A stretch of 64,000 bases of DNA from Chlorops oryzae (lineage: Eukaryota > Arthropoda > Insecta > Diptera > Chloropidae): contig CM035809.1 of assembly GCA_020466095.1 (NCBI GenBank), positions 22,890,942-22,954,941 of the forward strand, read 5' to 3'. Made by a program: the position numbers and the translations under genes. Shown piece after piece: positions 33,246 to 43,985 of the stretch; position 1 is the stretch's first letter; every line of letters starts with the position of its first letter. The notes beneath the pieces were generated by a model that was not told the DNA's origin, did not search any database, and saw nothing but the letters and a program-made list of their open reading frames with translations.

Positions 33246-35464
33246 ACCCCCAAATGTTCGCAATTCGTATTAAGTTTATCGAAATCCATCGATAAACGTC
33301 ACAAACCATGAAAAAAACATCGACATCTCTAGAATTCAAAATATCGATACAATCGATTGAAACCATCGATTGTTTTCACAGCTCTAATTTCGTCAGTCGT
33401 CCGAGTGAATTGCGTGAGGAAGCAACGATTGAAAAAGAGAGCGACAAGACATTCAAAAAAAGTGTATATTTTAAAGAGTACATACAGAATCTTGGCACAA
33501 GACAAAGAAAAAAAATATGAAAAATCCATAATCAGTTCGAAAAAGACTCGAAAATTTGCAATGAATTCATAAAAGATTCAATAATTTCCATAAAGTGACT
33601 ATCGATTAACGAAATTTCACTGTCGATAAAAAAGAAAAGTAAAAAGAAAAAAATGGAAAAATGAAAAAAGTAAAATGGACGTCTATGTGACGATGCAGTA
33701 AATCCATCGGGTGAAGTGAAGTGAGTGAGGTAAAAGAAAAAGAATTACTGAAAACAAAAACGAATGAAAAGTGAATTTTTCTATTAAAAATAGGTACATA
33801 GAAGTACGAAGGTAAAACAACAGCAGACTCTTAGAGGGGAGAGGCTGCTGCTGACTGCTTTTATGTAAAAGAAAATTCGATTTACCCAATTAATGTTATT
33901 TTATTCATTCACATTTTCCCCATTATGTGATTCTATAAATATTTTGCTGCAAAATTCTTTCGTTTGTGACATAATTACGGATATTTTAAGAGGTTTTTTA
34001 TTCAATTTTTCTGTATTTTTTCTTCCATTTCATTTCATTTTCATTTTCATGATATACACTCGTCTGCTGTGCGCTGCTGCTGCTGCTGCTTCTCTTCTTT
34101 TAAATTGAACGTCATTTTCTATACGATACACATAACTCACTGTATATACTCGTTCGAATGTGTGTATTCGCTTCTCATTGCATATATATGTAGATAATTG
34201 TATATACTCCTTTTCTGGGGGGACTTTGGAATGAAATTCTTTTTTGGAGGAACATTTTATAAATGAATTTTTGTGATTTTCTCATTTTCTTTAATTTCGA
34301 AAGCGAATTTTCCAAAATTTATTCATAATAAAATTTCTTTATAGAAATGAAGGAACAAGAACAGATGTTGCAGTGTCTGATGTCTCTCTCCATGTATATT
34401 CGCTCTCTCTTTCTTGCACTCGCTCTCGTTGTCGCTGTATCTCTCTGCTTCATCGTTTTGAACTTTTCGCTCTCTTTTTAGCAGGGTGCATTCGACTTCA
34501 GAATCATATGCTTTTGTATATATTATGAACTGAATTGTTGTTGTCATTGTTGATGTTGTTGTTGTGTTATTGTTGCTGTGTTTCTTTATGTAAGGAAGTC
34601 TGAGTATATACATACAGAAAGCTCGTCGTTATGAATTCATAAGGCATTTTTTATTTATTTATTGGAAGTTTCACGTCTCAAGAATATTATAATCCAAGCT
34701 CCGATAAATGAATTCTCATTATCAGAGCTCAATTGCTTTTTTATTTTAATTTTTTATAAGCACTTATTTTTTATTTTATATTTTTCTTCTGCATTCAAAT
34801 GCAAGTCCTTTTGCAAGACTTAGTATGTATCATGAAATATTGCATGAGATGCAAAAAAAAATTAAATTTACATGAAAGCTCGCACTCATTGCACATGCCC
34901 CGCTCAGCTGCAAGATTCGCTTTGTTGCCAGCTCTCAAAACTAATTTCAATTATTAAACAACCTACTTTATTTATGATGTGTTTTGCTCAGAGAAATAAA
35001 TCGCAGGTAAATAAGTAGTAAATAATTATCATTTCAATTTGTATATATACAAGGGCGTTGTTTTTTTCTTCGGAAATGGTAACATTTATTCCCGAACCTG
35101 TCGTCGTTGTCGGGGTACTAAAGGATTCTCATCGTACTATGCAGCGCAACAATTGAAAATGGGTTTGACGAAGAACCTGAAGATATGGAATTATTGCATC
35201 TCTTATTTCGACGAGTGTGCGTCGTTTGGGGTTAATGTCAGCATCGGGTAACACGAAGTAGACAGAATACCCAAAATAGTCTCATGACTAGGGATTGGAA
35301 AAAAGGACCGAAAAATGCGTTAAAAACGATGAAAAAATGCCCAAAAAAAATACTTCCCTTCAAATGATTTTGCCTATTTTAATAATATTTTCTTGCATTG
35401 CAGTTTTATTTGCAATGAATTCGACGAAACCCCCTCGAAATGAACTTATTTTTTTCAGTCATCA
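33246..35464. other. Intergenic stretch
   Basis: No supported gene. Contains CTG/CTC-rich simple tracts (34075-34090, 34380-34450). A frame at about 35160-35245 read as EEPEDMELLHLLF resembles the acidic N-terminus of some transposon-encoded proteins, but it is too short to call. Confidence 0.35.
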
Positions 35465-35788
35465 TACAGACGAAACTCTCTCTCGAACGAAATTTCTCTC
35501 TATACCGATTCTTTTGAAGTTTTTTTTTTTTGCTACATTTTTAGCTTTTTTTCTCCTTATACCGAATTCTCTCTATAAGGAATTTTTTTCAAGTCCCTTG
35601 AAATTTTTTATGCAGCCCGATTCTAAATAATTCCCGGGAGTTTTTTCCTGCGGATTTCAAAAAAGAAAATGCCTTTCTAAGCACACTGGGGAAACGAATA
35701 CTAAGGAACCAAGTATTATGAACAATTTTTTAAGAAGAGGTCATTCATATTTTTTCTTTTATTGACGCTTAAGGGCTCTACGCTCTAA

Positions 35789-36361
35789 AGGCCTGTATCG
35801 ACCAGGCATGAACTGTCAAACTCCATATAAAAAAAAGTGCGCTAAAAACCCGATAAATAGATTTCCACTGTCAATTAGCAAACCCATATCAGCACGATGA
35901 AATCATTGTTGTTAAAATGACATCAGGGTTGCAATTTTTCGCACTTTTGGAGAAAAATAAAGAGACTAGTTTAGCCAGTGAAATAAAGTGTTTGACATTT
36001 ATTCGACCGCGAAAAGGCTGAATCACAGTTGCGTAGCGTGCCCAAAAAAAAAAATCTGAAGAATGGATGGCATGGAAGACCAATTTTCTGAAGCTGGACC
36101 ATCTGTACCAAAAAGGCGGAGAACGATTTTTGGTTACGAGCTGAAACAACTGCTATGTAAAAAAGTAAGGGATTTCCCTTGTATATGGGATATAACTTCC
36201 GGATCGCATAGCAACCACATGGAAGTGTCTGCAGCTGGGCGCGAGATCGCCGAGTTCATTGACAATGACAGCTCACATGTAAACAAAACTCAGCTGACTT
36301 TAGCGCGTGAAATATATGGCCAACTCTACAAAATAAATTAGTATCTACTCGATACCGGCCT
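35789..36361 (+). mobile_element. PIF/Harbinger-like element carrying a MADF-like ORF
   Basis: Inverted ends AGGCCTGTATCGA and complement of AGGCCGGTATCGA; target duplication TAA at 35786-35788 and 36362-36364. No transposase. It encodes the 92-residue protein described separately. Harbinger elements normally carry a transposase plus a Myb/SANT/MADF-type DNA-binding protein, so this looks like an internally deleted derivative that kept the second gene. Confidence 0.75.
36063..36341 (+). CDS. MADF-like DNA-binding protein encoded by a transposon derivative
   Basis: An intact 92-residue ORF from the first ATG to TAG inside the 573-bp element. A short acidic N-terminus and a basic PKRRR patch (near residues 16-20) are followed by ELKQLLCKKVRDFPCIWD, which resembles the start of a MADF domain (conserved Leu, Pro and Leu/Ile-Trp-Asp). 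The rest is helical and polar. It is shorter than a complete MADF domain, or its C-terminal helix is diverged. It may be expressed as a repressor-like end-binding protein, or may simply be a not-yet-decayed remnant. Confidence 0.5.
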   Translation: MDGMEDQFSEAGPSVPKRRRTIFGYELKQLLCKKVRDFPCIWDITSGSHSNHMEVSAAGREIAEFIDNDSSHVNKTQLTLAREIYGQLYKIN

Positions 36362-37057
36362 TAAAGCAGAAAGTAATTTTCCTATACCAAACACATGTTG
36401 AAAAAACAAAGAAGTACTTTGGCTTACTTTCGCTACTTGAACGCATACGATAATTACAAGTAATCGGACTCACAGGGTTGCATTTAAGTCATACATTTTC
36501 TATTTCATTTCTGTCGACCTGTCATCGAAATTTCAACTCTGATTTCCTTTCTTCAAAAGAATGAGCTCGTTTATTTCCTTTCAATTTACTTTAACAGCGT
36601 TGAGCCCTTTAGAAGAAACCTTCCTTTTTTCCGCGGAGAAAATTTTCTGGGGAAAAAAACTCCCGGGGAATATTCATTTAGAATATGGCTGATAGAGAGA
36701 GTTTCAACTGTATTTCGAAACCAAGGCCAATCATGTGTGACAAATGTGTGACCATCATAATGGATCTATGTGGACTCTCCTTTTAAAGCCCTCGAAATAT
36801 CCCGGTTTCATTTTATTGTCCCCATCAATATTGAACTTACTTTGAAGTTATTCATATTTTCTGCTGTTTTCATAGTAAGCTATCCTTGAATGCACCCCTG
36901 AATGGTGGGATATTAGCCTCAGAAAAGTAAAGTCTTAACCCTTTACTCCATGATGTTTTAAATAAGTGCAAAAAGATTATTAGTATCAAACGGTTTTATG
37001 AACCCTTTAGTGCATAAAATATTGAAGGTTAGGAGGGTAGCTTAGGTTAGTCTGGTT

Positions 37058-37459
37058 CAGGGATGAAAAATGAGAATTTCCAAATGTACCTAATTTCACA
37101 AAATAAAAATGTACCTTTTTGGGTACCAATGTACCTAAAATCATTAGCCATTTATTTATTGGTTTTATAAAAAATTTTGTATTAAAAACTTAACATTCAT
37201 TCAGTATATCAACAAAGGCAAAAAATAAAAAAAAAAAGTTGACATTACTGGGTAGCTGCCAGACAAATTTTCTTAAAGCAAATAAAAATAATAATAATAT
37301 TGCAATTAACCACATGTTACTAACACAATCTTTCGGTTTAGTGAGCGGAAAATTTTTTGAAAAACACAATGTACCTAAAACGAAGCAATTGTACTTAATG
37401 TACCTTTGAAGTCAAAAAGGGCCGAAAAAGGTAAAATTGTACCTACTTTTTCATCCCTG
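37058..37459. mobile_element. hAT-like MITE, 402 bp
   Basis: Ends CAGGGATGAAAAA and TTTTTCATCCCTG. Flanks GTCTGGTT (37050-37057) and GTCTGGCT (37460-37467) match at seven of eight bases, an 8-bp hAT-type duplication. The interior repeats the word TGTACCT several times near both ends, possible subterminal transposase-binding sites. Confidence 0.82.
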
Positions 37460-37570
37460 GTCTGGCTGTCACGATTAAGGGTGACACCCTTAGGCCTCAC
37501 ATGGCCGCGTTGTGATACCACGAATAATGAGAAAACAAAGAAACCCAGAAACAGAAAAAACGACACCAAT

Positions 37571-37655
37571 ATCCACCACCTTAGCTGGGAGTTGAACCCA
37601 GAGCCTCTCGCATCGAAAATTGGCATCTCAACCAACCACGGCACAGAGGCCGATA
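37571..37655 (-). repeat. tRNA-derived sequence (SINE-head-like)
   Basis: On the minus strand GGGTTCAACTCCC is a perfect B box with T-arm, and GTGGTTGGTTGAG lies where an A box/D-arm is expected. Arms are not good enough for a functional tRNA call. It lies directly beyond a hAT-like MITE. tRNA-derived SINE head or tRNA pseudogene. Confidence 0.5.
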
Positions 37656-37659
37656 TGAA

Positions 37660-39623
37660 GTATTGAATGAGTGGAAAGATTTTTTTCGCAATAAATTGTT
37701 TTATTAACCCTTTAGAAGCCACATATGGGCTCCCATGTGATAAAGGGTTAAGGGTCATGTACAAAAAAAAAAGCGTCAAATTAAAATGAAAACCGCAAAA
37801 TAGCCCCCAAAATCGTTTATCCAATTTTTTATTTTTCTCTAAATTTTGTCAAGATGGCAACGCTGATTGAATCAATGACATCGTGAAACGAGCCGTACCC
37901 TATAAGCATCATACACATCTACGCGTTTCAGACTTCAATGCCCTTAAAGAGTTGCTGCGTATTTGGCAAATGGAATGGCGTCATAGTTTTTTCTTCTACC
38001 CCCCATTCTACATCCCTTTCCCAATGCTGGGACTTAGATTTAAGTTATCCTGAAAATTCAACTGAAATGGCTATGCAAATGTATGCAAAAAGGTTTCCAC
38101 GAAAATTTTCCATGCTATAAAACTTCCCTTCCCTTTGAATTTTGTTGCCCTTTGCCCATTGCTCTGTTGTTCTGTTTTGCTTTGCTGTGTCCTTCTTCAA
38201 TTCTCATCCTGTGTGCACTTGCTTGCTGCACCCTTAGGTGAAGGTAGTGCCTTGGCTCTGCCTGTGGTGATTCTATGAAAAAAGAAAACTTGATTTCCCT
38301 CGTAATACCCCTGATTATTATTGCCCGATTCGGTCTTATCGTTCGTGTTTTTTTTTTTATTTCCTTTTTTGCGTTTTATTTTATTTGTTTTTTTTGTTCT
38401 CTTTTCAAATGGTTTTTCTTTTGTAACGTAGTGTAGTGGACGTGCCTCTACCTCCGCAAAAATATATAAGAGGAAGAAAAGAAACTGTAGTACCAGACCG
38501 ACCGGACTGGACCAGACCAGACCCACTCTCTACCTACTATACGTGGTCGGATCTCGTTTTTTTTGTATTATTTCGTTTCAGCTCAGTGCCGAAGGCTTGT
38601 CTTTCTCTTTTCCTGTCTCTTATTTCTCTTTATTAATGCCTTTGATTTACACTGAACTACAACGAGCTACACCATACTACATACACTACGATTCTGCTGC
38701 GTTGCTTGAACGGCACATAACCAGGTCTTGCTATATAGAAGAAGAAGAAAAAAAAAAGCGCCCCATGTTAATCGTATAAGAAACTTTGTGAATATGTTGT
38801 GTGTGATTTGTATATACAAATCTCGGTATGTATTTTCTGTGTTGGTATATATGTACGTATGTATATTGTTTAGTTTGCTGTGTGATCTCGCTTCGCTACA
38901 AGTTGTGCTCGTTCGATGAGTGCCCGACCGAGAAGGGCCAAACAACAAAACGACCAAACGAATGTGTTTACCGAAGGAGACCTTTCGAGTAGTTTTGCCC
39001 TTCCAGTTTGAAAACTGCTTAATGCGTCTCGTTTCATTTCATTTCATTTCGTTTCGTTTCTCACGTGTCGTCTGTCCAACTCAGCGTTGTGATTTTTTCA
39101 ATAAAACCCCATGTTTTTTTTTTTTTTTTTTTTTGTGTTCCCTGCTTGGGGGGCGAGCAACAGCTGTTCATCATTGCTTTTGTTGTTGTGCTTGATTAAG
39201 TTCCATTTTATTTATTGTTAATTTTTTTTTTCATTTTGTCACGTTTTGTGAAGTGTGTGAAAGTCGTCTTGCACTCCCATTTAAAGGTTCTTTAAGATGA
39301 GTGTTTTCGGATTTCATTGAAGTCATTGAGAAATTTTATATGAAGCAATTCTTTGTAGGTACTTCAAATTAGGCAGTGTTACAGAAATTGAATGCTCCGA
39401 ACTGAACTTCCACTCTTCATTCCCGAAGTCCCTCAGTATTGGAGCATAATCACCTCTATTATTTTCATGAAGATATTGTGACCCGCCCCTTTCGCGAATT
39501 CATCGTGTGTTACATTTTTTACGTAAGTGACTTTTTTATGAAAATTTGTTCTGAAGCCTTCAACTGATCTCCTTGCAAAATATTATAACCCTAAGCACTG
39601 TAGTTATGGAGATAATGCGGAAC
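37660..39623. other. Intergenic stretch with simple-sequence tracts
   Basis: No supported gene. T runs near 38348-38360 and 39116-39134. CT-rich stretches near 38580-38640 and a string of TTTCATTTCATTTCGTTTCG near 39032-39060. Could include promoter or 5' UTR sequence of an unseen transcript, but nothing decisive. Confidence 0.35.
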
Positions 39624-39960
39624 TACCCAGTAGTCAGCGGAGCCACCACAACACTAGCGGTTTCACTAGTCACTGGGTGTCGGGGATCGGTCCCTTTCCT
39701 ATCCAAGACGCTGGCGAATTTAACATTACGATCTCATTGCCGGGGACAGGTCGTCCTTTTATGCGCCACCTTTAACCAGTCATTTCGCTAGCGAAAAGGG
39801 ACAGGAAAATGGCCTAGCACCAGCGACTGAGAAAAAAAGAAAAATTTCATTTTTTGTTTTGAATTTTTTTAAATTTATTTATTTTATTAATTATTATATT
39901 TTTTTGTTTATCTATTTTTTATTTTAAATCTTTTTTATCTTAACTTCTCTTAAAATTTTC

Positions 39961-40036
39961 TCGCCTCCACCGAGCCTCGAACCGCTGACCACCAGATCGC
40001 TGGGCGAACGCCTTAACCATTACGCTAAACGAACGA
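39961..40036 (-). repeat. tRNA-like sequence 1
   Basis: Minus strand reads TTTAGCGTAATGGTTAAGGC (A box TAGCGTAATGG), then GGTTCGAGGCTC (B box), correctly spaced for a tRNA. Acceptor-stem pairing is poor. Probably a tRNA pseudogene or SINE head. Confidence 0.5.
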
Positions 40037-40271
40037 ATTTAATTTCTTGGTCAAAATGCTCACTTGAGTTTAGCGTTGCTCAGATTTTGGGAAACGTATT
40101 TAACGAATTTTTTCACTCCAAAAATTGTTTACTTGAAAATGAACCATTAAAAAAAAAATAATAAGAAAACCTTAAAAATTTAGGGAAAAATGTTTGTCTT
40201 CCAAAATATGTGAACTATGAACAAAAAAAAAAACTCTAATTTATAAAAAAATAAAAAATTTAGGAAAAATT

Positions 40272-40347
40272 CTCGCCGCCCGCAGGGATTGAACCCCGAA
40301 CCTCCCGGCTATCGAGTCATAGTTTGAACCACTGCGCTATCGAACGC
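40272..40347 (-). repeat. tRNA-like sequence 2
   Basis: Minus strand has a perfect A box TAGCGCAGTGG and a T-arm GGGGTTCAATCCC. The anticodon arm is read around CTATGACTCGATAG, with an irregular loop. Better preserved than sequence 1, with which it shares the reading TCTCGCC next to its 3' end (+ strand left edge). Confidence 0.5.
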
Positions 40348-40540
40348 TTGACGGGCAAATGATCAGAATGCGACGTAAAAGCAGACAACAGCAAAAACAA
40401 TCATACGCAGCGAATAGGGAAATGTGAGCTGAGGCCTATCTACTCTTTCAGGTTCATGTGGTAGGTGAATTGGCTAGTCATCAAGGACTGGCACTTTGGC
40501 ATGTCACAAATATCGGGGGCGACCTACTGACTACTGGGTA

Positions 40541-41595
40541 ATTTGAGCTTATACACAGTCGCAAATACAAAGAATAGTAGAAAAAACGCTCTCCTGTAAA
40601 ATTTGGTTTTTGTAACATACGATAATTTCGCGAAATGGGTCTCGATATACTAATTTGTTCTTCTTTGGCATAAGATTATTTTAAATTCCACTGGTCCTCA
40701 CAATAAAAAAAACTGATTTTATTGGAAGTAGGAAAATCGTAAGAAAAAGTTAAAGGTATTGCTTTCAAAAGAGATTTTCCCGAAGACTCATACTCCAGAC
40801 ATCCCCAAAAGTCTTTGATTAAGAAAGTGAAAAATGAACTATTAGTCAATTTAGAAACATTTTGGGGGATTATATATTCAGGATTTAAAAGAAAATATAG
40901 AAAATATATATGTAGATAGATCTCATATTTAGAAAAAACTAACTTTTCTGATATTGAACTGAACAAATCTAGCAGCAGAAGTAGTAGCCATAGTTAATTT
41001 TTTTGTTCCCAATTTTTCATGGGCATTTTGAACTACTAGATCAGTTCAACTTTAAATCATGTGAACTGTTTTGGTTTCTATACCAACCATAATGAGTAAC
41101 TATAGCAAATTTTTATGTAAAAGTTAATTTTGTTAGGTCGGAATTGATCATACCTTAGAATATTGATTTAAAAAAAAATTGCTTCTACGTCGCGCTGGTA
41201 AGTCAGGTTCTATACGTTTTTGATTCCTATTGAAAAACCGCGAAGCCGATTGTGATGAAAACTTAACCAGCTCTCAATTATACGACTACGCGTCGAAAGA
41301 GCCTAGAGTCTCATCTTAATATCATACGTCGTTCGCGAGATAATCGACATACGTACATACACACATACAGAGAAATCACATTAAAATCGTTAAATATGGA
41401 AACGTGGAAATATGGAAAAAATTGCGATGTTAATAATCAAAATAGAAAATTTCATAAAATATTAAATGAAAAAATGATATTTATATATAATATAAAATAA
41501 ATCAAAATTATAATAAAAATAATAATAAACATAATAAGTAATAATTATAATAAGTAATAATTATAATAATATAATAAATTATAATAACATTAAAA
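40541..41595. other. Intergenic stretch leading into an AAT-rich tract
   Basis: No supported gene. From about 41465 to 41592 the sequence is almost entirely AAT/TAA-like and borders the retrotransposon remnant. Confidence 0.5.
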
Positions 41596-43182
41596 TTCTG
41601 CGTTGCCATCAACCCACTGTCAAATGCGCTAAGGAGTTCGGAGCATGGCTACTCTATAAAAGATAACAGGCAGACACTACACAAAATCAACCACCTTCTC
41701 TATATGGATGATATAAAACTATACGCAGGAACTAAAGAACAATTACAGAGTTTACTTAAAATGGTGGAGAAAGTAACAACTGACATAAGAATGGAGTTCG
41801 GGATTGAAAAGTGTAGGACGCAACACATTATAAACGGGAAATGGACAGACCAAGAAAACTTTGAACTTAACGGAGATATTTTAACTAACTTAGTAAAAGG
41901 GGAGACGTACAAATACTTAGGACTACAACAGAGTACTCGAATAGACCACACAACAATAAAGAGACAATTTATAAGAGAGTATAGGACGCGCTTGATAGCA
42001 ATACTAAAAACATACCTAAACTCGAAAAACTTAACAAAGGCCATTAACACGTATGCGATCCCCATATTGACATACTCATTTGGAGTAATTAAATGGTCCG
42101 AAACAGATCTTGACAATATTGAAATAATGACACGTGCCCAGATGACCAAGCACCGTATGCATCACCCAAATGCGTGCAAAGAAAGAATGACCATCCCACG
42201 AAAAGAAGGGGGAAGAGGATTAGTTGACATAAAACAACTACATTCAAAACAAAAGAACAATCTCAGAATATATTTCTATGATCAAAGCTCATCACTCCAC
42301 AATGCAACAGTTAAAGCTGATAAAAAGCACTCACCATTGAACCTAGCGGATAATAGTACGACATATTCGTGCAAGACAAATCAACAAAAAAGAACAGAGT
42401 GGATGCAAAAACAGCTACATGGTAAATACCCAAACCTACTACAAGACGAGAACATAGATACATCTAACTCCAACTCATGGCTTAAGAAAGGGCTTTTACA
42501 ACCATAGACAGAAGGGTTCATGGTAGCCATACAAGACCAAGTCATATGTACTAGGAATTACCTGAAATATATAATAAAGGATCGGAATGTTACATCTGAT
42601 CTATGTCGCAAATGTAATACATATAAAGAAACAATTGAACATATAACTAATGGCTGCCCGATTATAACAGGAACACAATACACGGAGAGACATGACCTTG
42701 TAGGAAGGATAATCCACCGAGAGCTGGTTCAGACACGAATGAGGACTAATATAGTAGACCCATATTATAAATATACACCAGAGAGTGTAATGGAAGATGA
42801 AAACTATCTGATTTATTGGAACAGACCAATATTTACAGACAGAGAAATAACCAACAATCGGCCAGATATAGTGATACAGGACAAAGGAAAAAGGAATACA
42901 TATTTCCTGGAAATATCAGTCCCAAGTGATTCAAATATACACAGAAAGTATATTGAAAAAATTGAGAAATATCTGCCCTTATGTGAAGATATTAAAAGGA
43001 TATGGGGTCAGACCATAGTCAAAACTATACCGTTTGTGGTGTCAGCAACAGGAATACTACACAAAACATTCATTAAAAATTTTTATGAAATAGGAATAAG
43101 AGAACAATATCACACTGAAATACAAAAGGCAGTGATATTAAAGACGACCAACATTGTTAGAAGCTTCCTTAATCTACAATGA
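41596..43182 (+). pseudogene. Reverse transcriptase/restriction-like endonuclease remnant
   Basis: One frame throughout, interrupted by a single TAG at 42505-42507 and lacking the N-terminus. Order: INPLS motif, the catalytic LLYMDD box (about 41695-41712), thumb-like region, then after the stop TEGFMVAIQDQVICTRNY, a CCHC knuckle (CRKCNTYKETIEHITNGC, near 42602-42658) and the endonuclease core RPDIVI...YFLEISVP (near 42859-42930). Ends SFLNLQ. Only one in-frame stop over about 530 codons means it is recent. Confidence 0.85.
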
Positions 43183-43381
43183 CGGAAAGATCACAACCAT
43201 AATATGTTAGGAGACTTGACGGAAAACGGACAGAAGTGACCATAATAATTATGACGGACCAAAACCATAACTAAAAATAAAATTAAAAGTGCCGATACGA
43301 CTTGCAGTCTATACCTGCCGTCGTGCTTGGTGTAAATGGACCCCGTCTCGCGCGGTATGCGGGGGGAGAGTGGCGTGGGAT
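41596..43381 (+). mobile_element. R4/Dong-clade non-LTR retrotransposon, 5'-truncated
   Basis: Begins inside the reverse transcriptase, immediately after an AAT/TAA-rich tract, and has a 3' UTR of about 200 bp (43183-43381) ending GTGGCGTGGGATAATAATTA in another AAT tract of about 600 bp. The GC-rich 3' UTR contrasts with its flanks. Restriction-like endonuclease LINEs of the R4/Dong group include Dong of Bombyx, described as inserted in TAA repeats, which fits this location. Confidence 0.8.
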
Positions 43382-43985
43382 AATAATTAAAATAATAATA
43401 AAAAAAAGTAAAAATAATATAAAAAAAAGTAAAAATAATTTAAAAAAATAAATAAAAAATAATATAAAAAAAATAATAATAAAAAAATAATAATAAAATA
43501 ATAAAAATAATGATAAAAATAATAAAAAAATAATATAAAAAATAATAAAAATAAAAAAATAATAATAATAATTAAATAATAATAAAAAAAAAATAATAAA
43601 ATAATAATAAATAAATAAAATAAAAATAATAATAAAAATAATAATAAAAATAAAAATAATAAAAATAATAATAAATAAAATAAAAATAATAATAAAAATA
43701 ATAATAAAAAATAATAATAAAAATAATAATAAAAATAAAAATAATAAAAATAATAATAAAAATAATAATAAAATAAAAATAATAAAAATAAAATAAAAAA
43801 TAATAAAAATAAAAATAATAAAAAAAATAAAAAAATAATAATAATAAAAAATAATAATAATAATAAAAAATAATAAAATAAAAATAAAAAAAATAAATAA
43901 TAAAAAAATAATAAAAAATAATAATAAAAATAATTATAAAAAGATTTATAATAATAATTATAAAAATAAGTATACAAATAATAAT
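43382..43985. repeat. AAT/AAAT simple-sequence tract
   Basis: About 600 bp of AATAAT, AAAT and A-run mixtures directly after the Dong-like 3' end. It is the likely target or tail of that element. Confidence 0.9.

Larger units (their letters stand above)
35467..36710. mobile_element. Pogo-like element interrupted by a Harbinger-like insertion
   Basis: Left end CAGACGAAACTCTCTCTCG, right end complementary to CAGTTGAAACTCTCTCTATC; TA at 35465-35466 and 36711-36712. Both ends carry the subterminal motif CCCGATTCTAAAT/ATTCCCGGG (35618-35640 and about 36662-36686). The 573-bp element at 35789-36361 splits it. Confidence 0.6.
39624..40540. mobile_element. Inverted-ended repeat containing two tRNA-like sequences
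   Basis: Ends TACCCAGTAGTCAG (39624-39637) and its complement (40527-40540), exact over 14 bp. Target duplication not identified. Two tRNA-like segments lie inside on the minus strand. No ORF. Confidence 0.5.

Noticed and set aside
38440..38640. Possible small secreted or coding gene in a CT-rich region
   Set aside because: Short frames only, composition-driven, no splice or family support.
41700..42149. Membrane-like minus-strand ORF
   Set aside because: Antisense shadow of the retrotransposon reverse transcriptase.
43387..43977. 196-codon Phe/Tyr/Leu-only frame on the minus strand, and a similar one at 46587-47147
   Set aside because: Pure translation of AAT/AAAT repeats; no protein signal.
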